Shown: piece by piece, positions 44,261 to 55,538 of the stretch
Layout of the letters: the number at the start of each line of letters is the position of its first letter
Numbering within the stretch: the stretch's first letter is position 1
Assembly: GCF_007671675.1 (NCBI RefSeq)
Contig: NZ_VCGW01000001.1
Span: forward strand, 620,001-684,000
Reading direction: 5' to 3'
DNA: 64,000 nucleotides
From: Marinobacter maritimus
GTDB lineage: Bacteria > Pseudomonadota > Gammaproteobacteria > Pseudomonadales > Oleiphilaceae
Program-made: the position numbers and the translations under genes
Notes under the pieces: generated by a model
The model's database searches: none
Told to the model about the DNA's origin: nothing
Seen by the model: the letters and a program-made list of their open reading frames with translations, nothing else

Positions 44261-46117
44261 ATGCTTCAAGATATACGGGAAAATTCCCAAGGAACGATTG
44301 CCAAGATCATTATCGGTCTGTTGGTCGTGTCCCTCTCAATCTGGGGAATGGATGCCATTGTTGGCGGCTTCTCTGGTGAGCCGGAAGTGGCAACAGTGAA
44401 CGGTGAAGACATTACCGAGCGGGATTTCCTGCGCGTTGTCCAGATGGAAAGCCAGCGCCGCCTTTCCAGTATGGAGCGCCCCGACCCGGCCATGCTGAAT
44501 GAGGATCAAATCCGCAAAGACGTACTTGATTCCCTGATTCAGGAACAGGTCCTTATTCAGGATGCCAGTGCTCAGGGCCTTGCGCTCAGTGACGCGGATA
44601 TAGATGCCCTGATTACCCAAATGCCGCAGTTTCAGGTTGATGGACAATTTAGCCGGGATCGCTTCGTAGCATCTGTTCGCAACCTGGGCATGGGCGTCGG
44701 CGAGTTCCGCGAAGCCATGCGCAAGCAGTATGTGGTTAATCAGATCCGTGGTGGCATCATGCAGAGTGGCCTGGTTGCTGACGCGAATGCCTCCCAGCTT
44801 TTGCGAATCCAGAATCAGACGCGTAGCTTCCGGGTTGTTCAGATTTCCGCAGACGCGGTCTCTGACAAGATCGAGATTACAGATGCGGATATTGAAGCCT
44901 TCTATCAGGAAAACAAAAGCGCGTTCAAGCAGCCGGAACAGGTTGATGCATCCTATATAACCTTATCGCTTGGCGCTCTGGCAGAGAATATCGAAATCAG
45001 TCAGGAAGAGCTTGAGGCCTATTATGAGCAGCGTGCTGGCGATCTGGCCCGTGAGGAGCGCCGTGCGTCCCATATTCTGATTGAGGATGGGGCCGATGCA
45101 GAGCAGACCATCACGGCCATTCAGGAGCGCCTGGAGGCCGGTGAGAGCTTTGAGGAGCTGGCGCAAGAGTTCTCTGTTGATACGGTATCCGCCAAAGAGG
45201 GCGGTGATCTGGGCTTTGCTGGTCGCGGCGTTTATGACGAAGCCTTTGAAAAGGCGTTGTTTGAATTGCAAGAAGGCGAGGTTTCCGACGCGGTATCGAC
45301 CAGTTTTGGCGTGCACCTGATTCGCCTTGATGACGTTCGCCGTTCGGATGTGCCTGCACTGGCAGATATTGAGCAACAACTGCGTACGGAGCTTGCCCGC
45401 GAGCGAGTCCAGGAAAAGTATGCAGAGGTGCGCTCAGAGCTTGCGGATTCAGCATACGCAGCAGATGATCTGGCCGGGCCTGCCAAGGAACTTGGTCTGG
45501 AAATTCGCGAGGCCAGCGGTGTTACCAGAGAGGGTGGGCGGGCACCGTTTGATCACGCAGGGCTGGTTCGTCAGCTTTTCTCGGAGGATGTTCTCGAGGG
45601 TGGGTATAACACCGAACTGATCGATGTTGGCGATAATGTTTCCGTAGTCGCCCGTGTCCGTGAGTATCGTGAGGCCCAGCAGCGTGCTCTTGAAGATGTG
45701 AAAGACAGCATTCTTGGCAATCTGGAGGCTCTCAAAACACGGGAAATGCTCAGTGAGCGTGCTGAAGCCATCGTTGCCAGCCTTGGCGAGGGTGAGTCTC
45801 TGGAAGCTCTGAATGTGGGTGACTGGGAACAGTTTGATGATCAGGCCCGGAATGCTTCCGGCGTGGATCCACAGGTTATGCAGGCTGTTTTCTCTCTGGC
45901 AAGGCCCGCGGAAGAGGGCGGCGCAAGTTACGGTACAGCGATGACACGAAACGGTGTTGCGGTGATCGCATTGGACACTGTTAATGAGGGTGGCGCAGAA
46001 GAAAACAGTGCAGACCTGGATCAGTTGCGTGAGTTTCTGGCTTCCCTTGAGGGGCAGCGTGAATACGCAGCGTATCAGCAGTTCCTGAGAAACAGTGCCG
46101 AGGTCTCGCGGCCATAA
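44261..46117 (+). CDS. ppiD: Periplasmic folding chaperone PpiD (SurA/parvulin-like, membrane-anchored)
   Basis: A 618-residue inner-membrane protein. A single N-terminal membrane helix (about 12-34, IAKIIIGLLVVSLSIWGMDAI) is followed by a SurA-type N-domain and a parvulin domain (about 255-355, with RRASHILIED and GGDLGFAGRG). A helical C-terminal region completes it. It assists folding of exported proteins near the translocon. The ATG at 44261 has a GGGAGAAAC ribosome site; an in-frame ATG at 44219 is less likely. A terminator follows directly. Confidence 0.94.
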   Translation: MLQDIRENSQGTIAKIIIGLLVVSLSIWGMDAIVGGFSGEPEVATVNGEDITERDFLRVVQMESQRRLSSMERPDPAMLNEDQIRKDVLDSLIQEQVLIQDASAQGLALSDADIDALITQMPQFQVDGQFSRDRFVASVRNLGMGVGEFREAMRKQYVVNQIRGGIMQSGLVADANASQLLRIQNQTRSFRVVQISADAVSDKIEITDADIEAFYQENKSAFKQPEQVDASYITLSLGALAENIEISQEELEAYYEQRAGDLAREERRASHILIEDGADAEQTITAIQERLEAGESFEELAQEFSVDTVSAKEGGDLGFAGRGVYDEAFEKALFELQEGEVSDAVSTSFGVHLIRLDDVRRSDVPALADIEQQLRTELARERVQEKYAEVRSELADSAYAADDLAGPAKELGLEIREASGVTREGGRAPFDHAGLVRQLFSEDVLEGGYNTELIDVGDNVSVVARVREYREAQQRALEDVKDSILGNLEALKTREMLSERAEAIVASLGEGESLEALNVGDWEQFDDQARNASGVDPQVMQAVFSLARPAEEGGASYGTAMTRNGVAVIALDTVNEGGAEENSADLDQLREFLASLEGQREYAAYQQFLRNSAEVSRP

Positions 46118-46132
46118 GGTAGCGAAGTAATT

Positions 46133-46167
46133 AAAAAACCCGGACGACGCGTTGTCCGGGTTTTTTT
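46133..46167. terminator. Bidirectional terminator between ppiD and hexR
   Basis: A stem with AAAAAACCCGGAC on the left and GTCCGGGTTTTTT on the right around a short loop. The A/T runs on both sides allow termination of both convergent genes. Confidence 0.9.
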
Positions 46168-46188
46168 ATGCCTGAAATCGAGATCAAC

Positions 46189-47067
46189 TCACTCAGGACT
46201 GGAAGGAAAGCGCGTAGGCCTCAGGCTGTCTTTGATTTTTTTGAGGTGCCCCAGAAAATCCTTGCCGCGCTTGAGCGTAACGCCGGTGGCCAGAATGTCG
46301 ATAACGGTGAGGTGGATGATTCTTGACGACATGGGCATATAGACTTCTATGTCTTCAGGAGCGGTAACCTCAAGAGTGGTCGTACATACGTCTGCCAGGG
46401 GAGAACCCGGGGTTGTGATGCCAATAACGGTCGCGCCGTTGTCCCGGGCAATCCGGGCAATGTCAACGGTTTCTCTGGTGCGCCCGGTATAGGATATGAG
46501 CACAATGACATCGCCGACACTGGCGCCTGCCGCTACCATTCGCTGCATAAGAGCGTCGTCATAAGACATGACGGGAATATTAAAGCGGAAGAACTTGTGT
46601 TGCGCATCGAGCGCGACAGAAGCTGAGCCTCCCATGCCAAAGAAGTTGATTTGTCGAGCCTGGATCAGATAATCAATGGCAGTTGCCAGTGATCGAGGGT
46701 CCAGTGCCTGGCGGGCCTTGTCGAGGTTGGCAATGGTGCTCAGCATGATTTTGTCGGCGAACTCTGCAACCGTATCGTCAGGCTCTATGTCCTGGCCGAT
46801 ATAGGGTGTGCCAGTGGCGATGCTCTGTGCGAGACGGATCTTGAAATCCGGAAAACCTGTTGCCGAAAAGCCCCGGCAAAACCGGTTAACCGTCGGCTCG
46901 CTGACGTTTGAGGCCCGGGCCAAGGCAGCAATGCTGTAACGGGTGGCTGCGCTGGGATCCCGAAGGATGGCCTCAGCTACCTTGCGTTCCGATTTGTTCA
47001 GAGTATCCAGCCGGGACTGGATGTCTGCCAATAGGTTTTCGTCACGATGTGTCTGGCTTACAGCCAT
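46189..47067 (-). CDS. hexR: RpiR-family transcriptional repressor HexR
   Basis: A 292-residue regulator. The N-terminal RpiR helix-turn-helix includes the [22 protein letters not shown] segment (about residues 44-65). A C-terminal SIS domain binds sugar phosphates ([22 protein letters not shown] and [13 protein letters not shown]). HexR represses Entner-Doudoroff genes and is released by 2-keto-3-deoxy-6-phosphogluconate. The ATG at 47067 follows a GGGAG site; the codon before it is a TTG. It is divergent from zwf. Confidence 0.94.
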   Translation of the reverse strand: MAVSQTHRDENLLADIQSRLDTLNKSERKVAEAILRDPSAATRYSIAALARASNVSEPTVNRFCRGFSATGFPDFKIRLAQSIATGTPYIGQDIEPDDTVAEFADKIMLSTIANLDKARQALDPRSLATAIDYLIQARQINFFGMGGSASVALDAQHKFFRFNIPVMSYDDALMQRMVAAGASVGDVIVLISYTGRTRETVDIARIARDNGATVIGITTPGSPLADVCTTTLEVTAPEDIEVYMPMSSRIIHLTVIDILATGVTLKRGKDFLGHLKKIKDSLRPTRFPSSPE

Positions 47068-47204
47068 CAAAGCTACTCCCTGTATCCCTGGTAGGATGGT
47101 TATTCAAAACAGCCTGATTGTACCGGGATTTTAAAGGGTTTTGGGTAGTAAACGTATCAATTTCCCGATAGTACCCTTGGAATCATCCGGGAGCACTGTC
47201 ATTA

Positions 47205-47224
47205 TTTGGATAAAATTACTACAT
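47205..47224. promoter_or_regulatory. Candidate HexR operator in the hexR-zwf intergenic region
   Basis: Read on the minus strand, a 20-bp element starting ATGTAGTAA matches the element at 52703-52722 in about 16 of 20 positions. It lies 57 bp upstream of the zwf start. HexR sites in related bacteria start with TGTA(A/G)T and are AT-rich palindromes, so this fits a HexR site. Confidence 0.6.
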
Positions 47225-47280
47225 TCAAGCGTGAGAGCAGGTTCGTTTTTTGGGCCTGGTTCACCGGAGAGGCATGCCCG

Positions 47281-48756
47281 ATGATCAACAGGATCACCAA
47301 TCGTTGCGACATTATGCTGTTCGGGGCGCTCGGCGATCTCGCTCAGCGCAAGCTGTTCCCCGCATTTTACCACCTGGAGAGAGCAGGGCTGCTTGCCGAT
47401 GGCAGCAGGATACTGGCACTTGCCCGCCGGGATACGGTTACTGCGACTGTTCGCAAGCAGCTACTTGAAAAGCTGGAGCAGTATGTGAAGCCTGAAGAGT
47501 TTGACCGCTCCTTGGCCGAAGCCTTTTTGCAAAGGGTTGAATATCAGGTTCTGGATTTTCACGACGAGGAAGGCTACGGGATACTCAACACCTGGCGCGA
47601 TGAAAAAAGCAGCGAGCTGATCGTTTACATGGCTAGCCCGCCCGCGATGTATGGTGTTATTGCGCGTAACCTTCGGTCCGCCAGTTGTTGTACGGAAAAG
47701 ACGCGGGTCGTAGTCGAAAAGCCTATTGGCCATGACCTTGAGTCTTCGCAAGTAATCAATGACGAACTGGGTGAAGTTTACAGGGAAAGCCAGCTTTTCC
47801 GGATCGATCACTATCTGGGTAAGGAGACCGTCCAGAATCTCATCGCACTGCGCTTTGCCAACAATCTTTTTGCATCCCAATGGGATCAGAATCATATTTC
47901 CCATGTGGAAATAACCGTGGCCGAGAGTGTGGGCATTGAAGGCCGTTGGGGTTACTTTGACAAGGCTGGCCAGATCCGGGACATGATTCAGAATCACATG
48001 TTGCAGCTGTTGTGTCTGATTGCCATGGACCCGCCCTCAGACCTGTCAGCCGACAGTATCCGCGATGAAAAGGTCAAAGTGCTGAAAGCCCTGCGGGCAA
48101 TCACGCCGGACATGATGGAAAGCTATGTCGTTCGTGGCCAGTACACTGCAGGAACCAGTACCGGGAAGCCGGTACCCGGATACCTGGAAGAAGAGAGCGC
48201 TAACAAAAGAAGTGAAACAGAAACCTTCGTGGCACTGAAAGTGGAAATCGACAACTGGCGCTGGTCGGGTGTGCCGTTTTATATTCGCACGGGTAAACGC
48301 CTTCCGGAAAAGTTGTCCCAGATTATCATCCACTTCAAACCAGCTCCTCACTACATTTTTGATCCTGACCAGAGGCATCTGGCCAATAACAAGTTGATCA
48401 TCCGGTTGCAGCCGGATGAAGGCATGTCACTCAAGATCCTGACCAAAGACCAGGGTCTGCACAAAGGCATGCGGCTGCGACAGGGGCCGCTTGAATTGAC
48501 GTTCTCCGAGACCTTTGAATCTGAGCGTATTCCCGATGCTTATGAGCGGCTCCTTTGGGAGGTCATGAAAGGTAACCAGTACCTGTTTGTGCGCCGCGAC
48601 GAGGTAGAGCATGCCTGGCGCTGGGTTGATCAGGTTATCCGTAACTGGAACGACGGTGGCGATCCGCCCAAGCGATATGCTGCCGGCACCTGGGGCCCCG
48701 TGGCGTCCATTGCCATGATCACCCGTGATGGCAGGAGCTGGTATGAGGACGCCTGA
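47281..48756 (+). CDS. zwf: Glucose-6-phosphate 1-dehydrogenase
   Basis: A 491-residue enzyme that oxidises glucose-6-phosphate to 6-phosphogluconolactone with NAD(P). The cofactor motif [11 protein letters not shown] lies near residue 14, and the catalytic signature RIDHYLGKE near 174-182 includes the active-site His in the adjacent region. The ATG at 47281 with GGAGAG upstream is chosen. A TTG in-frame start at 47206 would lie within the predicted operator. pgl starts inside the last codons. Confidence 0.96.
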   Translation: MINRITNRCDIMLFGALGDLAQRKLFPAFYHLERAGLLADGSRILALARRDTVTATVRKQLLEKLEQYVKPEEFDRSLAEAFLQRVEYQVLDFHDEEGYGILNTWRDEKSSELIVYMASPPAMYGVIARNLRSASCCTEKTRVVVEKPIGHDLESSQVINDELGEVYRESQLFRIDHYLGKETVQNLIALRFANNLFASQWDQNHISHVEITVAESVGIEGRWGYFDKAGQIRDMIQNHMLQLLCLIAMDPPSDLSADSIRDEKVKVLKALRAITPDMMESYVVRGQYTAGTSTGKPVPGYLEEESANKRSETETFVALKVEIDNWRWSGVPFYIRTGKRLPEKLSQIIIHFKPAPHYIFDPDQRHLANNKLIIRLQPDEGMSLKILTKDQGLHKGMRLRQGPLELTFSETFESERIPDAYERLLWEVMKGNQYLFVRRDEVEHAWRWVDQVIRNWNDGGDPPKRYAAGTWGPVASIAMITRDGRSWYEDA

Positions 48757-49462
48757 CATAGTTCTGCCGCCTGGCGTGGTGGCACACTTTGGTGACTCTG
48801 CTCAGCAGGTTGCGCTGGATCTTGCCGACACGGTTGCGAAATTCCTCGAAGGCAGGCTTCTGAAAGCTGAGCGTGTAAGTCTTGCCGTTTCAGGTGGCTT
48901 TACGCCCGTGCCATTTTTTCAGGCTTTGTCTCTGAAGCAGCTGGACTGGGGCAGGGTGGATATCTTACTGGCAGATGAACGCTGGGTGGATGAAGCCGAT
49001 TTGGCCAGTAACACCAGGCTCGTGAAAGAGAACTTGCTCCGGAATAATGCTGCAGCCGCCCGATATTTCGCCCTCAAACAGAATGGCAATACGCCCGAGG
49101 AGGGGCTGGATGCGGTCAAAGCCGAGCTTGAAGCGCTAACACTCCCGCTGGACGTGCTGATTCTGGGCATGGGTAACGATGGCCACACCGCGTCTCTGTT
49201 CCCGGACGCACCGGAACTTGTTTGTGCTATGGATACACAATGTCAGCACCTTGTTGCTGCTATGTCATCGCCATCGCTGGAACAGCAGCGCATAACGCTG
49301 ACATACGCCTTGATGGACAATGCCCGCTTTACCGCATTGCACCTCAGGGGCGATGATAAGCTGGAAACATTAAAACTGGCGATAAGCCAGCCGGAAGATC
49401 TGCTCGCTATGCCTGTGCGCGGATTCATGAAACCTGGCTTGCAGGTTTTCTGGAGCCCCTGA
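48743..49462 (+). CDS. pgl: 6-phosphogluconolactonase
   Basis: A 239-residue DevB-type lactonase that hydrolyses 6-phosphogluconolactone to 6-phosphogluconate. Family blocks are [15 protein letters not shown] (near 48), [11 protein letters not shown] (near 77) and [15 protein letters not shown] (near 137). The ATG at 48743 has an AGGAG ribosome site and overlaps the zwf stop by 14 bases, which indicates coupled translation. An earlier in-frame ATG at 48725 is less likely. Confidence 0.95.
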   Translation: MRTPDIVLPPGVVAHFGDSAQQVALDLADTVAKFLEGRLLKAERVSLAVSGGFTPVPFFQALSLKQLDWGRVDILLADERWVDEADLASNTRLVKENLLRNNAAAARYFALKQNGNTPEEGLDAVKAELEALTLPLDVLILGMGNDGHTASLFPDAPELVCAMDTQCQHLVAAMSSPSLEQQRITLTYALMDNARFTALHLRGDDKLETLKLAISQPEDLLAMPVRGFMKPGLQVFWSP

Positions 49463-49491
49463 GCCTCTTTAAACCCCGTGTGGAGAACATC

Positions 49492-50142
49492 ATGAGCCAA
49501 GTATCCGGTTTTCATCGCGAGCGCATCAGGTCGGTTCTGGGCTCGTCCTTGCTGATGCCCGTTATCACCATAAACCGCTTGGCCGATGCGATACCTCTTT
49601 GCCAAGCACTCTTCGATGGCGGAATTTGTGTGATGGAAATAACCCTGCGCACGGAACATGGGTTAAAAGCGATCAAAAACGTACGCGAAGCCCTCCCGCA
49701 AGCCTGGGTCGGCGCGGGAACGGTGACTTGCCTTGCCCAGTACCGTCAGGCAGAAGACGCAGGTGCCCAGTTCATCGTCACACCCGGCGTCACTGAGGCT
49801 CTTCTGGAGTTCGCTTTAACCTCTGAGGCGCCGCTTTTACCCGGTGTTTCAACCGCTTCCGAGCTGATGCTTGGTTATGGCCTGGGCTATCGAGAGTTCA
49901 AGTTTTTCCCTGCAGAAGTGGCGGGTGGAATCCCGGCGCTGAAAGCCTTGAGAGGCCCTTTTCCCGATGCCGTCTTCTGCCCGACCGGAGGCATACGCCG
50001 GGATATGGCCAGGGATTACCTGGCCTCGGGCAACGTGCAAACGGTAGGGGGTAGCTGGCTGACGCCAGCAGAGGTTGTTGCGAATAAAGACTGGGCGAAG
50101 ATCACCGAAATTGCTCGCGGAAGCCTCGCTGACGTTAGCTGA
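49492..50142 (+). CDS. eda: KDPG / 2-keto-4-hydroxyglutarate aldolase
   Basis: A 216-residue class I aldolase that splits 2-keto-3-deoxy-6-phosphogluconate into pyruvate and glyceraldehyde-3-phosphate. Glu49 and Arg53 lie in MEITLRT, and the Schiff-base lysine Lys137 in EFKFFPAE. The ATG at 49492 has a GGAGA ribosome site; a GTG at 49480 is an alternative. It is the last gene of zwf-pgl-eda. Its 3' end overlaps the pyruvate kinase gene by 8 bases on the opposite strand. Confidence 0.96.
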   Translation: MSQVSGFHRERIRSVLGSSLLMPVITINRLADAIPLCQALFDGGICVMEITLRTEHGLKAIKNVREALPQAWVGAGTVTCLAQYRQAEDAGAQFIVTPGVTEALLEFALTSEAPLLPGVSTASELMLGYGLGYREFKFFPAEVAGGIPALKALRGPFPDAVFCPTGGIRRDMARDYLASGNVQTVGGSWLTPAEVVANKDWAKITEIARGSLADVS

Positions 50143-51583
50143 TTTCAGAGCCAACCCGCACGATCTTCATGGTATTGGTGCCGCCCTGGGCGTTGATGTA
50201 ATCCCCCTTGGTTATGACCACCAGATCGCCTTGGGCCACCACCTTCCGGTTAACAAGCTCCGAAATAGCCAGCGCATTGGTTCGTTCATTCGGAATCTTT
50301 GCGGAATCAAACGGAACCGTCTGCACACCGCGATACATCACAACCCGATGTTGTGTGGAATGATGTCGGGAAAAAGCGAAGATCGGCAGGCTGGACTTGA
50401 TGCGGGACATAAGCCTCGGCGTCGCTCCCGTCTCAGTCATGCAGATAATAGCCGACACGCCTTTCAGGTGGTTAGCTGCATACATCGCAGAGAGCGCAAC
50501 AGCCTCATCGACTTGCTCCATGCTTTCGTGAATCCGGTGCTGAGACTGGTGCATTGTTGGATGCTTCTCCGCACCTATGCAGATACGCACCATAGCCTCT
50601 ACAGCTTCTACCGGGTAGTCGCCTACTGCCGTTTCTGCTGACAGCATAACGGCATCTGTGTAGTCCATGACGGCGTTTGCGACATCAGATACTTCAGCGC
50701 GTGTGGGCATGGGGCTGGTAATCATCGACTCCATCATCTGGGTAGCCGTAATCACAGCGCGATCAAGCACCCTGGCGCGTGAAATGATGTGCTTTTGCAC
50801 ACCCACAAGCTCTGCATCGCCAATCTCAACGGCAAGATCACCGCGAGCCACCATCACCGCATCAGAGGCCTCAATTACCGCGTCGAGTGCTTCCATATTA
50901 TGCGCCAGCTCAGCACGCTCGATTTTCGCAACCAGGCCGGCATCAGAGCCGGCTTCCTTGAGCAAGCGGCGAGCGGTGTGCATATCCTCGGCGGTGCGAA
51001 CGAAAGACACAGCAACGAAATCGGCGCCGAGGCGAGCGGCCGTCACGATATCCTGCTTGTCTTTTTCGGTCAGCGCGTCGGCAGACAGGCCGCCACCACG
51101 TTTGTTCAGGCCTTTGTTATTCGACAGCGGCCCACCAATCAGAACCGACGATGTGATGCTGTGGTCGTCAACAGACTGCACTTTCATTTCGATGCGGCCA
51201 TCGTCCAGCACCAGGATGTCGTCCGGCTGCACATCATCAATCAGTTGCTCATAGTCGATGCCCACACGCTCCTGCGTGCCCGCTTCCTTGTCCATTGATG
51301 CATCCAGAACGAAGGTTTGACCTGCGGTCAGAATGACCTTGTTCTCGGCAAAGCGTGCAATCCGAAGTTTGGGGCCCTGGAGGTCGGCAAGCAGGGCAAC
51401 AAAGCGGCCTTGTGCAGCAGCCGTTTTGCGCACCTGTTGCGCACGTTCAATATGTTCAGCGGCGCTGCCGTGGGAAAAGTTAAGCCGGGTAACGTCAACG
51501 CCTGCGGCTATAATGGCCGCCAGGGATTCGGGTGAGTCTGTTGCGGGGCCTAGGGTGGCGACAATCTTGGTACGCCTGAGCAT
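50135..51583 (-). CDS. pyk: Pyruvate kinase
   Basis: A 482-residue enzyme that transfers phosphate from phosphoenolpyruvate to ADP. It starts [19 protein letters not shown] with an AAAGGAC ribosome site. A frame extension to 51712 would run back into the gap gene region and is rejected. Active-site blocks are [11 protein letters not shown] (near 34) and VAKIERAE (near 220), plus the [13 protein letters not shown] stretch near 247 and TQMMESM near 280. It resembles PykA-type enzymes. It lies 68 bp after gap on the same strand. Confidence 0.95.
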   Translation of the reverse strand: MLRRTKIVATLGPATDSPESLAAIIAAGVDVTRLNFSHGSAAEHIERAQQVRKTAAAQGRFVALLADLQGPKLRIARFAENKVILTAGQTFVLDASMDKEAGTQERVGIDYEQLIDDVQPDDILVLDDGRIEMKVQSVDDHSITSSVLIGGPLSNNKGLNKRGGGLSADALTEKDKQDIVTAARLGADFVAVSFVRTAEDMHTARRLLKEAGSDAGLVAKIERAELAHNMEALDAVIEASDAVMVARGDLAVEIGDAELVGVQKHIISRARVLDRAVITATQMMESMITSPMPTRAEVSDVANAVMDYTDAVMLSAETAVGDYPVEAVEAMVRICIGAEKHPTMHQSQHRIHESMEQVDEAVALSAMYAANHLKGVSAIICMTETGATPRLMSRIKSSLPIFAFSRHHSTQHRVVMYRGVQTVPFDSAKIPNERTNALAISELVNRKVVAQGDLVVITKGDYINAQGGTNTMKIVRVGSEIS

Positions 51584-51651
51584 ATTTCGTGTCCTTTGGT
51601 TAGTCGGATTTGCATTGTGCAAGTTTGCGATCAATTTCGGGTTAGCCGGAT

Positions 51652-52656
51652 TTATCGACTGGCTTTCATCAGCGCGAGTGCATTGTCCAGCATCCGGTTT
51701 GAGAATCCCCACTCATTATCGTACCAGGACATTACCTTTACATGACGGCCCAACACACGAGTGTGATTAGCGTCAAAAACGCTGGAGAGCGCATTGTGAT
51801 TGAAGTCTACGCTGACCAGTTTTTCCCGGTTGTAGCCAAGTACAGGATTTGATTCTGCAGCAGCTTTTACTGCTGCATTGACTTCTTCCACGGATGTTTC
51901 CCGAGTGGCAATAAAGCTGAAATCGACCAGCGATACGTTAATGGTCGGTACGCGAACCGCCAGCCCGTCGAGCTTTCCGTCAAGCTCTGGGATAATCTTG
52001 CCAATGGCTGCGGCGGCACCGGTTTTGGTCGGGATCATTGATTGGGTTGCGGAGCGGGCTCGGTACAGGTCGGAGTGGTATACGTCACTTAAATTCTGAT
52101 CGTTGGTGTAAGAATGTATGGTTGTCATCAGCCCGCTTTCTATACCGATGGCTCTATGCAGCGCTTCAGCAACTGGTGCAAGGCAGTTGGTCGTGCAGGA
52201 CGCATTGGAAATAATATTGTGCTTCGCCGTAAGAGCGCTATGGTTAACGCCGTAAACTACCATGATATCAGCATCCGGGCTTGGCGCCGAGATAATGACT
52301 TTTCGGGCTCCGGCCGTAAGGTGAGCTTCTGCTTTGGTTCGCTCGGTAAATAACCCGGTGCACTCAAAGACAACGTCGATGTTCAGATCCTTCCAGGGCA
52401 AATCTTCCGGGTTGCGAATAGCCGTGATGGCAATCCGGTCGCCGTTTACGCTGAGAGATTCGGGGCCGTGGCTGACGTCTGCATTAAAACACCCGTGGAC
52501 GCTGTCATACTTGAGGAGGTGGGCATTAGTTTCAGCGTCGCCCAGGTCGTTAATGGCGACCACACGAAGTTGCTCACGATAGTTGTTTTCATAAAGCGCG
52601 CGGAGTGTGTTGCGGCCAATCCGCCCAAAACCATTGATCGCGATACGAATTGTCAT
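51652..52656 (-). CDS. gap: Glyceraldehyde-3-phosphate dehydrogenase, type I
   Basis: A 334-residue enzyme. NAD-binding [13 protein letters not shown] is at residues 7-19, and nucleophile Cys154 in SNASCTTNC with the paired His near 181 in HSYTNDQ. The [12 protein letters not shown] signature is near the end. It links the Entner-Doudoroff products to lower glycolysis or gluconeogenesis. It is divergent from edd over a region with a candidate HexR site, and is followed by pyk. Confidence 0.95.
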   Translation of the reverse strand: MTIRIAINGFGRIGRNTLRALYENNYREQLRVVAINDLGDAETNAHLLKYDSVHGCFNADVSHGPESLSVNGDRIAITAIRNPEDLPWKDLNIDVVFECTGLFTERTKAEAHLTAGARKVIISAPSPDADIMVVYGVNHSALTAKHNIISNASCTTNCLAPVAEALHRAIGIESGLMTTIHSYTNDQNLSDVYHSDLYRARSATQSMIPTKTGAAAAIGKIIPELDGKLDGLAVRVPTINVSLVDFSFIATRETSVEEVNAAVKAAAESNPVLGYNREKLVSVDFNHNALSSVFDANHTRVLGRHVKVMSWYDNEWGFSNRMLDNALALMKASR

Positions 52657-52702
52657 ATTCTGATTCCTGATCTGGGTGTTTTTTGTTCGAATTTGCTCTG
52701 CG

Positions 52703-52722
52703 ATGTAGTAAATATAACAAAA
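52703..52722. promoter_or_regulatory. Candidate HexR operator in the gap-edd intergenic region
   Basis: A 20-bp AT-rich element starting ATGTAGTAA in the plus orientation, sharing its first nine bases exactly and 16/20 overall with the element upstream of zwf. It lies 47 bp from gap and 105 bp from edd start codons, so one bound repressor could affect both. Confidence 0.6.
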
Positions 52723-52826
52723 TAGCGTTCGTATTTGTATGATTTAGCGAGCTAAATCGAAAAAAGAAGGTAAAATTACGGATTATTGCGTGCTATTGAA
52801 TACTTGACCGGTACTGGAGCCCCATT

Positions 52827-54650
52827 ATGCATCCGACTATCCACACAGTTACCCAGCGAATTACCGAACGCAGTCGTGCGACCCGGCAGGATTATCTCGG
52901 CCGCATGAATGAGCTCTCAGCCCGCTCGCCGCACAGAAGTTCGCTCTCCTGCGGTAATCTTGCCCATGGCTTTGCCGCCTGCAACCAGAGCGACAAAAAC
53001 ACCCTGAAGCTGATGAACAAAGCCAATGTGGCCATGGTGTCGGCTTACAACGACATGCTCTCAGCACATCAGCCCTATGCTACCTTTCCGGATATCATCC
53101 GCGAGGCCGCTCATGGCATGGGCTCGGTGGCGCAGTTTGCCGGTGGCACTCCCGCCATGTGTGACGGCGTAACTCAAGGCCAGCCGGGTATGGAGCTCAG
53201 CCTGTTTTCGCGGGATACCATCGCTATGAGTACTGCGATAGCTCTGAGTCACAACATGTTTGATGCCACGCTGTTGTTGGGCATCTGCGACAAGATTGTT
53301 CCGGGACTGCTGATCGGCGCGCTCAGCTTCGGGTACCTGCCAACCATTCTGATACCTGCGGGCCCTATGCCATCGGGTCTGCCGAACAAGGAAAAGCAGC
53401 GTATACGCCAGCTGTATGCAGAGGGGAAAATTGGCAAAGACGAACTCCTGGAAGCTGAGAGCAAGTCCTATCACAGCCCGGGAACCTGCACGTTTTACGG
53501 GACGGCCAACAGCAATCAGCTGTTGGTGGAAGTCATGGGGCTGCATTTGCCTGGCGCCGCCTTTGTGCATCCCAACACCCCCTTGCGTGATCAGTTGACT
53601 CGCACGGCAACGGAACAGGTTATCCGGATATCCAGGCCTCACAATGGCGAGCTTGGTCTGGGTGACATGGTTGACGAAAAAAGCATTGTTAACGCATTAG
53701 TGGCGCTTCTGGTAACCGGAGGCTCCACCAATCACACGTTGCACTGGGTTGCCATCGCCCGGGCCGCGGGCATTATCATCGATTGGAATGATTACGCGGA
53801 GCTTTCAACCGTTGTGCCGTCCATGACTCGCATTTACCCCAATGGCGAGGAAGATGTAAATGCTTTCCACGACGCCGGTGGCACGCCGTTCCTCATTCGT
53901 GAACTGCTTGAGGGAGGCTACCTGCATAACGATGTGGAGACCGTTGTCGGGCATGGCCTTGAGCGTTATACCCTCATGCCCGAATTGGAGGGGGAAAAGC
54001 TGGTATGGCAACCCGCGCGAGAGAAAAGCCTGTATCCAGACGTATTGAGTAACGCGGCGGAGGCCTTCGCGCCTGATGGCGGGCTCAAGGTTCTGGATGG
54101 CAACCTGGGCAGAGGCGTTATCAAGGTATCTGCAGTTGCCCGTGAGCATCACAGAATTGAAGCGCCTGCGGTGGTCTTCAACGATCAGAATGAACTGAAA
54201 ACGGCTTTCGATGCTGGTGAACTGAATATGGATTGCATCGTGGTGGTTCGTTTTCAGGGGCCCAGGTCGAACGGCATGCCTGAGCTTCACAAGCTGACGC
54301 CCTATCTGGGTGTGCTTCAGGATCGAGGGTTCAAGGTCGGCCTGGTGACCGATGGCAGAATGTCGGGCGCGTCTGGCAAGGTTCCGGCGGCGATTCACGT
54401 TTATCCGGAGGCGTTTGAAGGCGGCGCACTTGCGCGAGTACAAAACGGCGACTTGATATGCCTGGATGCGGATAAGGGGGTGTTATCGATCATTTTGGAT
54501 GAGGCTGAGTTTACGGCGCGAGAGCCGGCGAAGCCGGATCTGTCCGCGTATCACAAGGGCTATGGCAGAGAGCTGTTTGGCTGGATGCGACGAGTTGTCA
54601 GCACGCCCGAGGAGGGCGCCAGTGTCTTTGGCGATCAACCGCCCGGATAA
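52827..54650 (+). CDS. edd: 6-phosphogluconate dehydratase
   Basis: A 607-residue iron-sulfur dehydratase of the IlvD/Edd family that makes KDPG from 6-phosphogluconate. Family signatures are [19 protein letters not shown] (cluster Cys near 112), GICDKIVPG near 152, and [18 protein letters not shown] (residues about 510-527). The length matches Edd (603-610). It is divergent from gap-pyk and forms the missing step between pgl and eda. Confidence 0.96.
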   Translation: MHPTIHTVTQRITERSRATRQDYLGRMNELSARSPHRSSLSCGNLAHGFAACNQSDKNTLKLMNKANVAMVSAYNDMLSAHQPYATFPDIIREAAHGMGSVAQFAGGTPAMCDGVTQGQPGMELSLFSRDTIAMSTAIALSHNMFDATLLLGICDKIVPGLLIGALSFGYLPTILIPAGPMPSGLPNKEKQRIRQLYAEGKIGKDELLEAESKSYHSPGTCTFYGTANSNQLLVEVMGLHLPGAAFVHPNTPLRDQLTRTATEQVIRISRPHNGELGLGDMVDEKSIVNALVALLVTGGSTNHTLHWVAIARAAGIIIDWNDYAELSTVVPSMTRIYPNGEEDVNAFHDAGGTPFLIRELLEGGYLHNDVETVVGHGLERYTLMPELEGEKLVWQPAREKSLYPDVLSNAAEAFAPDGGLKVLDGNLGRGVIKVSAVAREHHRIEAPAVVFNDQNELKTAFDAGELNMDCIVVVRFQGPRSNGMPELHKLTPYLGVLQDRGFKVGLVTDGRMSGASGKVPAAIHVYPEAFEGGALARVQNGDLICLDADKGVLSIILDEAEFTAREPAKPDLSAYHKGYGRELFGWMRRVVSTPEEGASVFGDQPPG

Positions 54651-54675
54651 GGGCGGCTGATCGTCCCCAGCTTTA

Positions 54676-55419
54676 TCACAGGTAATGGATCAGATTTTGC
54701 TGGTCGAACCGATACTGGCGGTTGTACACACCGTTTTCAGCACGTCGCCCGGCGGCCAGCACCATAGTCACCAGCCCTTTGCGCGGAAGCTTGAGGAGCT
54801 TTCTTACCCGGCACTCGTCAAACCCTTCCATCGGGCAAGAGTCGTATCCATGGGCGCGTAGCGCGAGCATCAGGTTTTCAGCCGCCAATGCCGTGGATTT
54901 GGTCGCCCTCACCTTCATTTCATTCACCGAATAGGGCCCACGCGGCACAGGGCGAGACAAACCTACCACTAGCCCGGCCGTTTTCTTGGCCACGCCCAGA
55001 AGGCCCAACGGGCCTTGGTTATAATGAACGGGTGCGATCTTTTTGTAGTACTTCTCAACAATTGAAGGCAGCTTTTCCTCCTCTGGCCAGTCTTCCAGCG
55101 CCAAGCGTGCATGCTCCCGCCAGGTGTCCGGGCGCGCAACAATCGCGATCAATACCGGTGCAGTGGTGGCGGCGTTCTGGCCCAGGCATGCCTCGGCAAG
55201 TTTGCTTCGAAGTTCCGGTGTTCTGACCACAAAAAACTCCCACGGCTGCAAGTTGCTGGAATTTGGTGCCAGCGTGGCCAGTTCCAGGCAATCTTCAAGC
55301 ACCGCATCGGGAATGGGTTCGTCCGTGAATCGCCTTACAGAACGACGGCTGCGAACAACCTTGCGGAATTCTTCAACATCAATCTTCGGAAGAGGAAGAG
55401 GGCCTGTTTTTGCGTTCAT
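54676..55419 (-). CDS. Nitroreductase-family flavoprotein
   Basis: A 247-residue FMN-dependent oxidoreductase. The N-terminal RSRRSVRRFTDEPIPDAVLEDCLELA segment (about 29-54) binds FMN phosphate, followed by APNSSNLQPWEFFVV near 60, and a second FMN block (ALRAHGYDSCPMEGFDECRVRKLL) near 185. Natural substrates of this family vary (nitro compounds, quinones, enones), so none is assigned. It stands alone, divergent from the uracil-DNA-glycosylase-fold gene. Confidence 0.85.
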   Translation of the reverse strand: MNAKTGPLPLPKIDVEEFRKVVRSRRSVRRFTDEPIPDAVLEDCLELATLAPNSSNLQPWEFFVVRTPELRSKLAEACLGQNAATTAPVLIAIVARPDTWREHARLALEDWPEEEKLPSIVEKYYKKIAPVHYNQGPLGLLGVAKKTAGLVVGLSRPVPRGPYSVNEMKVRATKSTALAAENLMLALRAHGYDSCPMEGFDECRVRKLLKLPRKGLVTMVLAAGRRAENGVYNRQYRFDQQNLIHYL

Positions 55420-55538
55420 GATTAATCCCTGAATAGGCCGCAGTATGAAAGTACGATGACGGCTTGCCGCATGGTTTTTTGAGCTATATGGTTACGGTAA
55501 AACGCTTGTGATGCAATCGCCGGGATGACGACGAGCCA

